DNA of 64,000 bases from the NCBI RefSeq assembly GCF_010727605.1, contig NZ_AP022568.1, positions 5,456,001 to 5,520,000 of the forward strand, given 5' to 3'. This DNA is from Mycobacterium simiae (GTDB taxonomy: Bacteria > Actinomycetota > Actinomycetes > Mycobacteriales > Mycobacteriaceae). The notes under the pieces were generated by a model, which was not told the DNA's origin, did not search any database, and worked only from the letters and a program-made list of their open reading frames with translations. A program made the position numbers and the translations under genes. Positions 54,682-62,947 of this stretch are shown here, one piece after another. Numbering within the stretch: position 1 is the stretch's first letter; every line of letters starts with the position of its first letter.

Positions 54682-56066
54682 GTGGCCTGATGGATTTTGC
54701 GGTCCTGCCGCCCGAGGTGATTTCGGGTCGGATGTATGTGGGTGCGGGGTCGGGTCCGTTGGTGGGGGCGGCTGCTGCGTGGGGTGCGTTGGCGCAGACG
54801 TTGAGTTTTACGGCGTCGTCGTATCGGGCGGTGGTGTCGGAGTTGGCGGGTGGGCCGTGGTTGGGTCCGTCGTCGTTGTCGATGGTGGCTGCGGTGGCTC
54901 CGTATGTGTCGTGGCTGAGTAGTACTGCTGAGCAGGTGGGGCAGACGGCTAGTCAGGCGGGGCTGGCGGTGGCGGCTTATGAGGCGGCTTTTGCGGTGAC
55001 GGTGCCGCCGGCGGAGATTGAGTTGAATCGGGCGTTGTTGGCGTCGTTGGTGGCTACCAACGTTTTTGGGCAGAACACTCCGGCGATTGCGGCGACTGAG
55101 GCGCAGTACGCGCAGATGTGGGCTCAGGATGTGTCGATGATGCAGGGTTATGCCGAGGCGTCGGCGGCGGCGACGAGGTTGACGGCGTTTACCGCGCCGT
55201 CGCAGACCACGAATTCGGATGGTACGGCGAATCAGGGCACCTCCATGGGCCAGGCCGCCGCCTCGGCCGCGGGCCCGGGTGCGCAATCGGCGCTGTCGAA
55301 CCTGCCCAGCATGCTGCAGCGCGCGTCGGCGGGGACCTCGTCCGAATCGTCGCAAACATCGTCGGCGCCCGCCTCGATCCTGGACTTGTTCAACAACTTC
55401 AGCGCGAATACCGTTGGCTACCAGATCCTTTCGGAAGGTTTGAACTTTGACGCGTCCGGGGCTCTGCTGACCCTCGACCCGCCGGTGGCCGCGGCCTGGA
55501 ATCCGTTGGTCAGTGCACTCTCGGCGCCGGCGACTGCCGCGTCGGCGGCATCTGACGTGTCGGGCTCGGCGCTGGCGTCGAGCACCGGGGTGAGCGGCCC
55601 CGCCGCGGCGGGCCTGGGTAACGGTGTAGCGGCGGGTCTGGGCCAGTCGGCGTCGGTCGGCGGGTTATCGGTGCCGCCAACGTGGGACACGTCCGCCCCG
55701 ATCCGGTTGGCTGCATCCGAATCGTCTACCGCCGGGCTGGATGCGCTGCCGCGGGCGGGAGCTTTCTACGGCGGTATGCCGACGATGGGCCCAGTGGCCA
55801 GCGTCGTCAATGCGCCGCGCGGCGAGCAGGATCGGCTCCGGGCAGGCGCACGCCACAAGATGATTCCGGCCGTCGCCGGAGCGTCGGGGATGCACGACGA
55901 CCCCGCCGGCCGATGGATCGAACCGACGGACCTCGACGAGGACGGCCCGGTCAGCGAGCGCGACGAGCTCAATCAGCTGCGCAAGGCGATCGTCGATGTG
56001 AGCAGACAGCGCGACGTCCTCAAGCGCACGGCCGCGACCTTGATTCAGGAGGCAACCCACAAGTAG
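54678..56066 (+). CDS. PPE-family protein, PPE-SVP type (second of tandem pair)
   Basis: A 462-residue paralogue starting at ATG 54678 (MSGLMDFAVLPPEV), overlapping the previous stop by four bases with AAGGAAG upstream; ATG 54690 is the alternative. The PPE domain is identical to the first copy over most of its length. The C-terminal half is different, with the SVP motif GGLSVPPTW near residue 335 and a charged coiled-coil tail (SERDELNQLRKAIVDVSRQRDVLK). The shared N-terminal DNA indicates recent duplication or gene conversion, while the C-termini diverged earlier. Lies between the regulator genes and the ureohydrolase gene of the nitrogen island. Confidence 0.93.
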   Translation: MSGLMDFAVLPPEVISGRMYVGAGSGPLVGAAAAWGALAQTLSFTASSYRAVVSELAGGPWLGPSSLSMVAAVAPYVSWLSSTAEQVGQTASQAGLAVAAYEAAFAVTVPPAEIELNRALLASLVATNVFGQNTPAIAATEAQYAQMWAQDVSMMQGYAEASAAATRLTAFTAPSQTTNSDGTANQGTSMGQAAASAAGPGAQSALSNLPSMLQRASAGTSSESSQTSSAPASILDLFNNFSANTVGYQILSEGLNFDASGALLTLDPPVAAAWNPLVSALSAPATAASAASDVSGSALASSTGVSGPAAAGLGNGVAAGLGQSASVGGLSVPPTWDTSAPIRLAASESSTAGLDALPRAGAFYGGMPTMGPVASVVNAPRGEQDRLRAGARHKMIPAVAGASGMHDDPAGRWIEPTDLDEDGPVSERDELNQLRKAIVDVSRQRDVLKRTAATLIQEATHK

Positions 56067-56386
56067 CCCTACGCGGCAGATGGCCGTGACGCTGCTCAAC
56101 GACATGCACCGCCCGAACTGCCGCACCGCGCGCTAGCCATTACCAGGAAAGTCACCGCCCTGTGACGGCGACCATCTTGTGATTCATGGCCGGGTAGGTA
56201 ACTTGGGTAGCGGCGTAGCCATATGGACCGCCCGGACGAGTTCGCCGTACCCGGACAGCGACAAGACGGCGAATGCAGGGTGTGTGTGGCGCGCCGGTAC
56301 CCCGAGCGGGTGGTCGAGTTATCTGCTGATTCGCCGGTCGCCAAGTCATCCTCTGCCGTGTTCGTACTCGACGAGAGGAAGCAGCG
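56067..56386. other. Intergenic region before the ureohydrolase gene
   Basis: About 320 bases. It contains the promoter and the GAGAGGAAG ribosome site for the gene at 56387. I looked for guanidine riboswitch classes here and saw no ykkC blocks. No gene is supported. Confidence 0.55.
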
Positions 56387-57550
56387 ATGTTCAATCCTTT
56401 TGCCGGTCAGGCCGACATCCCCAATCGGGAGGGTGCCTGGGCGCAGCAGGCCGAAGCGGAGTTATCCACCCGCCGGCACCGAGAAGAGATCGAGCGTTGC
56501 CTGGCCCACGGGTTGCAGGCCGCACCGACGATCGGAGATCGGACGTTGTCGACGTTTGCTCGTGGCGAATTGCCGCACTTCGCCGGCGAGCGTGGGACGT
56601 TCCTGAAGTGTCCGTTCCTCGAGGATGTGCACGATGTCGGCGACGCGGAAGTGGCGGTCTTCGGGGCGCCATTGGACGCGGGGACCACCTACCGGCCGGG
56701 CACCCGGTTCGGCCCAATGGGTATTCGTCGTGCTACCAACCTGTTTGGCACGTATTGCTACGAGCTGGGCGTGGATCTGCGCGAGCAGCTCAACATCGTC
56801 GACATCGGCGACGTGGTGACCATTCCGGGTAATATCGAGAAGTCGTTCGATCAGATCAGCACCGCGATGTCGCACGTAGTGTCCCAGGGTGTGTTTCCGG
56901 TAATTCTCGGTGGTGATCACTCGATCGGATTTCCGACGGTGCGGGGGCTGGCCCCACACATGGATGGCAACGTGGGCATCATCCACTTCGACCGGCATGT
57001 CGACACCCAGGAAACCGACCTGGACGAGCGGATGCATACCACCCCGTGGTTCCACGCGACCAACATCAAGAATGCGCCGGCGACGAACCTGGTGCAGATC
57101 GGTATCGGGGGGTGGCAAGCACCGCGGGCCGGGGTCCAGGTGGGCCGACAGCGCGGCAGCACGGTGATCACCGTCGGCGATGTCGAGCGGGTGGGGATCG
57201 AGAAGGTCGCCGAGATCGCTTTGGAAACGGCCTGGAAGGACGCCAAGGCGGTATACCTGTCGTTCGACATCGATGTCATCGATGCCGGTTTCGTGCCGGG
57301 GACCGGCTGGCCCGAGCCCGGGGGCCTGCTGCCCCGAGAGGCGCTCAACCTGATCCGGTTGATCTCCGAGCCCGGGCTCAACGGCATCGAGGTGGTGGAG
57401 TGCTCACCGCCGTATGACTGGGCCGAGCAGACCGCGCTGATGAGCAGCCGGGTGATCTTGGACAGCCTGGCGGTTATGGTGCGCGCAGGCAAACTCGGCA
57501 AAAAGGCCGCCGCCCTCAAACGGCACGCGTGGGGACCGTACACCGATTAG
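56387..57550 (+). CDS. Ureohydrolase (agmatinase/arginase fold), probable guanidine or guanidino-compound hydrolase
   Basis: A 387-residue binuclear-metal enzyme releasing urea. Metal ligands are His in GGDHSIGFPT, the H-x-D-x-H-x-D cluster in IIHFDRHVDTQET, and Asp-x-Asp in LSFDIDVIDAGF. An N-terminal extension of about 80 residues and the segments TFLKCPFLED, DERMHTTPWFHATN and GTGWPEPGGLLPREA set it apart from short agmatinases (about 310). They recall the nickel-dependent guanidine hydrolase of Synechocystis (Sll1077, about 390 residues). Beside ureF and in an island with a guanidine riboswitch, its product urea would go to urease. Agmatinase or guanidinobutyrase activity cannot be excluded. 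No hypA/hypB-like nickel chaperone genes are adjacent. Confidence 0.9.
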   Translation: MFNPFAGQADIPNREGAWAQQAEAELSTRRHREEIERCLAHGLQAAPTIGDRTLSTFARGELPHFAGERGTFLKCPFLEDVHDVGDAEVAVFGAPLDAGTTYRPGTRFGPMGIRRATNLFGTYCYELGVDLREQLNIVDIGDVVTIPGNIEKSFDQISTAMSHVVSQGVFPVILGGDHSIGFPTVRGLAPHMDGNVGIIHFDRHVDTQETDLDERMHTTPWFHATNIKNAPATNLVQIGIGGWQAPRAGVQVGRQRGSTVITVGDVERVGIEKVAEIALETAWKDAKAVYLSFDIDVIDAGFVPGTGWPEPGGLLPREALNLIRLISEPGLNGIEVVECSPPYDWAEQTALMSSRVILDSLAVMVRAGKLGKKAAALKRHAWGPYTD

Positions 57551-57675
57551 AGGCGCGGCCGCTCGCGTGACTATCCCTTAGCTCTCCGACCATCGGTGCA
57601 CGCACGTAATCAAAACGCTTGCGGTGCAACGGATATGCGAGAGCCGTCCATCGTCGCGTAACCTCCGCAACGGTT

Positions 57676-58311
57676 TCACGACACGAATAGCGGCCGCTCG
57701 CGCTGAGCATGGCGTTGCGCCAGGGTGTCGAGCAAGGGGTCGGACAGGTCGGCCAGTCCGGCTACCGCCTGCGCTGCGGCGCATTCGCACAGCTCCGCCA
57801 GCCGAAACGTCAGTGCCGACACATCGGCCGGGTCGAGGGCCAGCAGCCGCTGCGCCGCGGTCGCCGAACTCGTCATTGTGGTGTAGACGATCGCGAGGGC
57901 GTTCTGCTGTGGATCCAGACCGGCGACCGCGCCGACCCGTCCAGATGCGACGGCAAGATGCGGCCGGCTGCCCAGATCGGTCCAACAGGCAGTCGGCCAT
58001 ACGCGTCGCGCCAATCGGGTCAGCCCGCGGCCCTGGCCGCGGGACGCCTGCCGAGCCGCAGGTGCCGGTGTGCGCGCATCGGTTTCCTGCTCGGCTCGCT
58101 CGCAACTGAGCTCGCCGCGCTGGACCGCCGCCGCGATCGAGGCGGTCACCACCCCGTGGCTGCGAATCCTGCGGCGTAAGAAGGCCTCCAGTGTTTCCAC
58201 GTTGACCACCAGGCCGCTGGTCACCGCCTCCTCGACGCCGCCGGAGTGCACGTGGGAGCCGGCCGGGAGTCGAGAATCGGCCAGGGTCAGCAGCGTCGCC
58301 AGTACGGACAT
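57676..58311 (-). CDS. ureF: Urease accessory protein UreF
   Basis: A 211-residue all-helical GTPase-activating partner of UreG in urease maturation. It begins with the family LLTLADSRLPAGSHVHSGG, with FLRRRIRSHGVVTASIAAAV following. Starts five bases after the ureC stop (58317), so it ends the ureABCF transcript. In M. tuberculosis ureG follows directly; here the next gene downstream is the convergent ureohydrolase of the inserted island. Length equals that recalled for Rv1851, so the insertion did not shorten the protein. Confidence 0.95.
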   Translation of the reverse strand: MSVLATLLTLADSRLPAGSHVHSGGVEEAVTSGLVVNVETLEAFLRRRIRSHGVVTASIAAAVQRGELSCERAEQETDARTPAPAARQASRGQGRGLTRLARRVWPTACWTDLGSRPHLAVASGRVGAVAGLDPQQNALAIVYTTMTSSATAAQRLLALDPADVSALTFRLAELCECAAAQAVAGLADLSDPLLDTLAQRHAQRERPLFVS

Positions 58312-58316
58312 GGGTC

Positions 58317-60038
58317 TCAGAACAGGAAATAGCGTTGCGCCAGCGGCAGTTCGGCCGGCGGTTGTTCCTGCCAGACTTCACCGTCGATGCGCACGGTGAA
58401 GGTGTCCGGGTGCACCTCTATGTCGGGCAACGAGTCATTGAGCGGCAAGGCCGCCTTGCCGATCGCACTGGTGTCGCCCACCGGGACCAGTCGGCGATTG
58501 ACCGCCAGCTTCTCGGCCAGGCCGGCCTCGATCGCCTGCGGCGCGACAAAATGGACCGAGGTTGCGGCCGCGGCCGCCGGGGCCGCCCCGAACATCGGCC
58601 GTGGCAGCACCGGCTGCGGGGTGGGGATGGACGCATTCGCGTCACCCATCGCCGCCCAGGCGATCATGCCGCCCTTGATCACCGCATGCGGGCGAACCCC
58701 GAAGAACCGCGGGTCCCAGAGCACCAGGTCGGCCAGTTTGCCCACCGCCACCGACCCGACCTCGGCGTCGAGTCCGTGCGAAATAGCAGGGCAAATCGTG
58801 TATTTCGCCACGTAGCGGCGCACTCGCAGGTTGTCTGCGGCACCATCACCGGGCAGCGCGCCGCGTCGGCGCTTCATTACGTGCGCGGTCTGCCAGGTGC
58901 GCAGCACCACCTCCCCGATGCGGCCCATCGCCTGTGAGTCGCTGCCGATCATCGAGATCGCGCCGATGTCGTGCAGTAGATCCTCGGCCGCCATGGTCGA
59001 CGGCCGAATACGGCTTTCGGCGAACGCCAAATCCTCGGGTACCTGTGGGTTGAGGTGATGGCAGACCATCAACATGTCCAGATGCTCATCGAGGGTGTTG
59101 ACGGAATGCGGGCGGGTGGGGTTGGTGGAACTGGGCAGCACATTCGGTTGTCCGGCCACCCGAATGATGTCGGGCGCGTGGCCGCCGCCCGCGCCTTCGG
59201 TGTGATACGTGTGGATCGAGCGGCCAGCGATCGCGGCCAGGGTGTCCTCGACGAAGCCCATCTCGTTGAGGGTGTCGGTGTGCAACGCCACCTGAACCCC
59301 GGCGGCGGCCGCCACGGTCAGGCAGGCGTCGATGGCCGCAGGGGTCGACCCCCAGTCCTCATGTAGTTTGAAACCCGAAGCGCCGCCGCGTAACTGCTCC
59401 CACAGCCCCTCGCTGCTGACGGTGTTGCCCTTACCCAGTAGTGCCACGTTGACCGGCCACCCGTCGAGCGCCTCGAGCATCCGGGCCAGGTGCCATGAAC
59501 CCGGGGTCACGGTGGTGGCCTTACTGCCCTCCGCCGGGCCGGTGCCGCCGCCCACGATCGTGGTAATTCCCGACCCAAGCGCCTCGGACATCAGCTGCGG
59601 GCAGATGAGGTGGACATGGCAGTCCACGGCGCCCGCGGTCACAATCCGGCCGTTGCCGGCGACGATCTCGGTGCACGGCCCGACCACCAGATCCGGGTGC
59701 ACACCGGTCATGATGTCTGGATTGCCGGCCTTGCCGATAGCGACGATGCGGCCATCGCGAATACCGATGTCGGCCTTGATGATTCCCCAATGATCGATGA
59801 TCACCGCCCCGGTGATCACGGTGTCGGGTGCGCCCTCGGCCCGGGTGGCGCGGCCCTGGCCCATCGACTCCCGCAATACCTTTCCGCCGCCGAACACCGC
59901 CTCATCGCCGGCCAGTCCCGGTCCCCCGCTGCGGTCTTCGGTGATCTCTACCAGTAAGTCGGTGTCAGCCAGCCTGATCCGGTCGCCGGTGGTGGGACCG
60001 TACAGCTGCGCGTATTGCTTCCGCGAAAGGTATGACAT
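58317..60038 (-). CDS. ureC: Urease alpha subunit UreC
   Basis: A 573-residue catalytic subunit that hydrolyses urea to ammonia and carbamate at a di-nickel site. Visible active-site parts are His-x-His in DCHVHLICP, the carbamylated Lys in GFKLHEDWG, His in [16 protein letters not shown], and the flap Cys in MVCHHLN. Complete. The ATG at 60038 shares a base with the ureB stop (TGATG); the open frame upstream of it belongs to the ureB region. Confidence 0.98.
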   Translation of the reverse strand: MSYLSRKQYAQLYGPTTGDRIRLADTDLLVEITEDRSGGPGLAGDEAVFGGGKVLRESMGQGRATRAEGAPDTVITGAVIIDHWGIIKADIGIRDGRIVAIGKAGNPDIMTGVHPDLVVGPCTEIVAGNGRIVTAGAVDCHVHLICPQLMSEALGSGITTIVGGGTGPAEGSKATTVTPGSWHLARMLEALDGWPVNVALLGKGNTVSSEGLWEQLRGGASGFKLHEDWGSTPAAIDACLTVAAAAGVQVALHTDTLNEMGFVEDTLAAIAGRSIHTYHTEGAGGGHAPDIIRVAGQPNVLPSSTNPTRPHSVNTLDEHLDMLMVCHHLNPQVPEDLAFAESRIRPSTMAAEDLLHDIGAISMIGSDSQAMGRIGEVVLRTWQTAHVMKRRRGALPGDGAADNLRVRRYVAKYTICPAISHGLDAEVGSVAVGKLADLVLWDPRFFGVRPHAVIKGGMIAWAAMGDANASIPTPQPVLPRPMFGAAPAAAAATSVHFVAPQAIEAGLAEKLAVNRRLVPVGDTSAIGKAALPLNDSLPDIEVHPDTFTVRIDGEVWQEQPPAELPLAQRYFLF

Positions 60039-60349
60039 CAAATGTCCAGTCGTCCAGGAGGGTTCAGCGTCAAGCCGGGAACTTCTCGGCCTCCACGCAG
60101 CGGAACCAGACCGACGGTCTTGGCCACACCGGGCTCGAAGCGCACCGCGGTGGCCGCCGGGATGTCGAGCCGGTACCCTCGGGCCGCGGCACGATCGAAG
60201 GACAACGCCGAGTTGGCTTGCGGCAGATGGACATGGCTGCCCACCTGGACCGGACGGTCCCCGGTGTTGAGGATCTGCATCGCGATCCGGGGGGCGCCGG
60301 CGTTGATCTCGATATCGCCGCTGCCGTAGAGGATTTCGCCAGGAATCAT
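60038..60349 (-). CDS. ureB: Urease beta subunit UreB
   Basis: A 103-residue structural subunit with the family start [26 protein letters not shown] and the ending of a small beta domain ([18 protein letters not shown]). It overlaps ureA by four bases at its start and ureC by one base at its end, so all three are translationally coupled. Confidence 0.97.
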   Translation of the reverse strand: MIPGEILYGSGDIEINAGAPRIAMQILNTGDRPVQVGSHVHLPQANSALSFDRAAARGYRLDIPAATAVRFEPGVAKTVGLVPLRGGREVPGLTLNPPGRLDI

Positions 60350-60648
60350 GAGATCGGATGGTGGACGGTGACGAGCTTGGTGCCGTCGGGAAAGGTCGCT
60401 TCCACCTGCACATCGTCCAGCATCTCGGGCACGCCTTCCATTACGTCGTCGCGACCGAGAACCTCACGGCCGCTTGACATCAGCTCGGCCACCGTACGCC
60501 CATCGCGTGCTCCCTCGAGGATGTGGTCGGTGATGAGGGCGACGGCTTCAGGATGGTTGAGGCGCAGGCCACGGGCACGGCGTTTGCGGGCCAATTCGGC
60601 GGCGTAGGAAAGCAGGAGCAAGTCCTGCTCGTGCGGCGTCAGGCGCAT
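60346..60648 (-). CDS. ureA: Urease gamma subunit UreA
   Basis: A 100-residue subunit, [20 protein letters not shown] at the start and the family [20 protein letters not shown] and [17 protein letters not shown] segments. The ATG at 60648 is the family start; the six extra upstream codons to 60666 are unlikely to be used. First gene of the ureABCF transcript, starting 48 bases after the thioesterase stop, so possibly read through from it. Confidence 0.97.
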   Translation of the reverse strand: MRLTPHEQDLLLLSYAAELARKRRARGLRLNHPEAVALITDHILEGARDGRTVAELMSSGREVLGRDDVMEGVPEMLDDVQVEATFPDGTKLVTVHHPIS

Positions 60649-60696
60649 GGTTTGGGATCCTGCCACGTCGCCCTGGAGAATTCCTGTGCAGCAAAG

Positions 60697-61119
60697 TCAG
60701 CTGTGTCGGGGCTCGAGATTCTGCAACCGCACCTGTCCACGAGCGATGACGCGATCCCGGTCGTCGGTAATGGTGACGAGCCACAACTGCTGGCGCCGGC
60801 CGCGGTGAATCGGCTCCGTGGCGCCGTAGACCGTGCCCGAGTGGATCGACCGCAAAAAGTCTGTGTTGTTGTTCACCCCGACGACCTCACCACCGCCCTG
60901 GGTTGCCAGCCAGGTGTAGGCGGACACGCTGGCCATGCTTTCCACCATCGAGCAGTACACGCCGCCGTGCACCAGGCCCATCGGCTGCAGCAGTTTCGGC
61001 GTGACCTCGAGCTGAGCGTGGGCGCCGTCGGGGGTGAGCTCGGTGAATCGCAGACCCAGCTCGGTGTCGAAGGGAGCGGTGAAGTGGGGAGGGATCACGG
61101 CGTCGGGAGTCGATGGCAC
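60697..61119 (-). CDS. Hotdog-fold thioesterase (PaaI/YdiI type, Rv1847-like)
   Basis: A 140-residue acyl-CoA thioesterase-type protein. The catalytic-region motif GLVHGGVYCSMVESMAS (with the family H-G-G) is near residue 50, and strands with VVGVNNNTDFLRSI and GTVYGATEPIHRGRRQQLW follow. The substrate is unknown. Located directly before ureA on the same strand, as Rv1847 is in M. tuberculosis. Confidence 0.92.
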   Translation of the reverse strand: MPSTPDAVIPPHFTAPFDTELGLRFTELTPDGAHAQLEVTPKLLQPMGLVHGGVYCSMVESMASVSAYTWLATQGGGEVVGVNNNTDFLRSIHSGTVYGATEPIHRGRRQQLWLVTITDDRDRVIARGQVRLQNLEPRHS

Positions 61120-61194
61120 GCTCTGTGTTTACACCATCACGCGCGTGTGTCTCGCCGGATCTGCGCATCGCGCCGGCCGCCCCGCGACCTACGG

Positions 61195-61300
61195 GAAAAG
61201 CAGGCGAGCCCCGTGCGCTACGGCACGGGGCTCGCCGATCGAGAAGACCGGGGGTCACTGCAGCCCTCAGGACACTCCGACGGTCTGTTCCGCTCGACCT
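61195..61300 (-). ncRNA. mrsI: MrsI-like iron-responsive small RNA
   Basis: Sits between blaI and the Rv1847-type thioesterase on the thioesterase strand, the position of M. tuberculosis MrsI (ncRv11846). A promoter and IdeR box lie just upstream (61306-61335), and a strong terminator with a CTTTT tail ends the segment (61203-61236 plus tail). The size, about 100 nt, fits. In M. tuberculosis this RNA is derepressed in low iron and lowers expression of non-essential iron proteins. The RNA itself is inferred from position and signals. Confidence 0.75.
61203..61236 (-). terminator. Intrinsic terminator of the MrsI-like RNA
   Basis: 14-base perfect arms GGCGAGCCCCGTGC and GCACGGGGCTCGCC with a six-base loop; on the minus strand they are followed by TGCTTTTCCC. 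A classical factor-independent terminator, unusual for its T-tract in a mycobacterium. Confidence 0.88.
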
Positions 61301-61305
61301 CCATG

Positions 61306-61335
61306 AGTGTAGGCAAGGCTGCCCTAACTTCGCAA
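61306..61335 (-). promoter_or_regulatory. Promoter with IdeR box for the MrsI-like RNA
   Basis: On the minus strand, TTGCGA (61335-61330) and TACACT (61311-61306) are 18 bases apart. Between them lies a 19-base IdeR-type box (61309-61327, plus strand GTAGGCAAGGCTGCCCTAA), matching the consensus TTAGGTTAGGCTAACCTAA at 14 positions. Iron-loaded IdeR would block the promoter, giving induction in low iron. Confidence 0.8.
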
Positions 61336-61407
61336 GGGGTAAGCTGGAATCGCCTTCGCGAGCGCGGAGTCCACCGCGGCAGCAGACGCGGATTCGTCGG
61401 TCGCTTA

Positions 61408-61421
61408 TACGACCGTCGGTA
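61408..61421. promoter_or_regulatory. Candidate BlaI operator
   Basis: TACGACCGTCGGTA is a near-palindrome of TACGAC and GTCGTA half-sites, 47 bases before the blaI start. Mycobacterial BlaI represses its own operon through such sites; spacing and single mismatch make this a moderate call. Confidence 0.45.
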
Positions 61422-61467
61422 GTAAGCCGGAGTACGCTGGTGACAAGCCTCAGGAGATGAAGGAACT

Positions 61468-61857
61468 ATGGCCAAGCTGACACGGCTGGGGGACCTCGAA
61501 CGCGCGGTGATGGATCACCTGTGGTCCGCACCGGAACCACAAACGGTCCGCCAAGTCCACGAGTCCCTGTCGGCGCGCCGCGACCTCGCCTACACCACGG
61601 TGATGACCGTGTTGCAGCGGCTAGCCAAGAAGAATCTGGTGTCGCAGATCCGCGACGACCGGGCTCACCGGTATGCGCCCGTGCATGGACGCGACGAGCT
61701 GGTCGCCGGACTCATGGTCGACGCGCTGTCCCAGGCCGAGGATTCCGGGAGCCGGCAGGCCGCGCTGGTGCATTTCGTCGAGCGCGTCGGCGCCGACGAG
61801 GCGGCGGCACTACGCCGCGCGCTTGCCGAATTGGAAGCGAATCAACGCGATACCTGA
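61468..61857 (+). CDS. blaI: BlaI/MecI-family repressor (Rv1846c-like)
   Basis: A 129-residue winged-helix repressor. The N-terminal DNA-binding part has LGDLERAVMDHLWSAPEP and the recognition helix AYTTVMTVLQRLAKKNLV; the C-terminal helices mediate dimerisation and carry the proteolysis site in related systems. In M. tuberculosis BlaI controls blaC, its own operon and the ATP synthase genes. It is followed 41 bases later by the M56 peptidase gene, its probable sensor protease. Start ATG 61468 with an AAGGA ribosome site. Confidence 0.95.
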   Translation: MAKLTRLGDLERAVMDHLWSAPEPQTVRQVHESLSARRDLAYTTVMTVLQRLAKKNLVSQIRDDRAHRYAPVHGRDELVAGLMVDALSQAEDSGSRQAALVHFVERVGADEAAALRRALAELEANQRDT

Positions 61858-61898
61858 TCGGCTGGAATTTGACCTGACGCCTGAGGGACACTAGGTAT

Positions 61899-62849
61899 GT
61901 GTCCGCGTTGGCCTTTACCTTCCTCGCGGTCCTGCTGATCGGTCCCGCGCCAGCCCTGTTGGCGCGGGCATCCTGGCCACTGCGGGCCCCGCGCGCGGCG
62001 ATGGTGTTATGGCAAGCCATCGCCGTGGCTGCCGTGCTGTCGGCATTCAGCGCGGGAATCGCGATCGCCACCCGCATTTTGATGCCCGGCCCGGACGGCC
62101 GCCCGACGGCCAGTGTGGTGGGTGCGGCCGATCGCCTGGGCTGGCCGTTGTGGACGGCATATGTCACCGCGTTCGCGCTGACCGTGCTGGTCGGGGTTCG
62201 GCTGGTGGTCGCGGTCGTGCGGGTGGCCATCGCCAACCGGCGCCGGCGGGCCCACCACCGCATGGTCGTCGATCTTGTCGGGGTCGGCCACGACGCGGCA
62301 CGCGCGGAACCCTGTTCGCGCACCCCGGACCTGCGCGTACTGGAGGTCGCCGAGCCCATCGCCTATTGCCTACCCGGCGTGCGCAGCCGCGTGGTGGTCA
62401 GCGAGGGAGCGTTGAGTCAGCTGACCACCGACGAAGTCTCGGCCATCCTCAGCCACGAACGGGCGCATCTGCGCGCCCGCCACGACCTGGTACTGGAAGC
62501 CTTCACCGCGGTGCATGCCGCCTTCCCGCGCCTGGTCCGCAGCTCCAACGCCCTAGGCGCGGTGCACCTGCTGGTGGAGTTGCTCGCCGACGACGCGGCG
62601 GTGCGCGCGGCCGGGCGCACTCCCCTGGCCCGGGCGCTGGTCGCCTGCGCGGCGGGGCGGGCTCCGTCGGGTGCCTTGGCCGTCGGCGGTACCAGCACGG
62701 TGGTGCGGGTGCGACGGCTGTCCGGCCGGGGCAACAGCGCGCTGCTCGCCGCGGCCGCGTACCTGGCCGCCGCGGCCGTGCTGGTGGTGCCGACGGTCGC
62801 GCTGGCCGTGCCGTGGCTCACCGAGCTCCGTCGCTTGTTCAACCTCTAG
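61899..62849 (+). CDS. M56-family membrane metallopeptidase, BlaR1-like (Rv1845c-like)
   Basis: A 316-residue membrane protease. Three N-terminal hydrophobic segments lie before residue 115, then a cytoplasmic zinc-peptidase domain with HERAH (ILSHERAHLRARHD, near residue 188), and a last hydrophobic segment near residue 295. The penicillin-binding sensor domain of BlaR1 is absent, as in the M. tuberculosis protein, so the signal is unknown. It should cleave BlaI. GTG start at 61899 (VSALAF); the preceding ATG is out of frame. Confidence 0.92.
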   Translation: MSALAFTFLAVLLIGPAPALLARASWPLRAPRAAMVLWQAIAVAAVLSAFSAGIAIATRILMPGPDGRPTASVVGAADRLGWPLWTAYVTAFALTVLVGVRLVVAVVRVAIANRRRRAHHRMVVDLVGVGHDAARAEPCSRTPDLRVLEVAEPIAYCLPGVRSRVVVSEGALSQLTTDEVSAILSHERAHLRARHDLVLEAFTAVHAAFPRLVRSSNALGAVHLLVELLADDAAVRAAGRTPLARALVACAAGRAPSGALAVGGTSTVVRVRRLSGRGNSALLAAAAYLAAAAVLVVPTVALAVPWLTELRRLFNL

Positions 62850-62947
62850 CGCCAGCATGGTGAATCCTCCGGGTGGACCGGAACTGCGCTGTGCCACAGT
62901 GTGACGGAAACCGCGTAGCAGAAGTGCTCAACATGAGAGGCGAAGAC

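Larger units (their letters stand above)
41918..57675. mobile_element. Accessory island 2: nitrogen/guanidine cluster inside the urease operon
   Basis: About 15.7 kb between ureG and ureF, which are adjacent in M. tuberculosis. It holds a 2-oxoglutarate oxygenase operon, an APC permease, LacI, a nitrilase/M24 pair, a riboswitch-controlled creatininase/GS operon, two TetR genes, two PPE genes and a ureohydrolase gene. No integrase, transposase or clear target duplication is visible, so this is an insertion by comparison of gene order, with the mechanism unknown. Confidence 0.7.

Noticed and set aside
53314..55355. Minus-strand frames of 415 and 494 codons across the PPE genes
   Set aside because: Arg-rich shadows produced by the repetitive PPE coding sequence on the other strand.
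56067..56386. A second guanidine riboswitch before the ureohydrolase gene
   Set aside because: I searched by eye for the ykkC blocks and for mini-ykkC paired hairpins with ACGR loops; none is convincing on the plus strand.
57555..57702. GCGGCCGCTCGCG repeated at 57555 and 57690 as a target-site duplication of island 2
   Set aside because: Both copies are at the same edge (one inside ureF), and no copy is found at the ureG edge, so they do not bracket the insertion.
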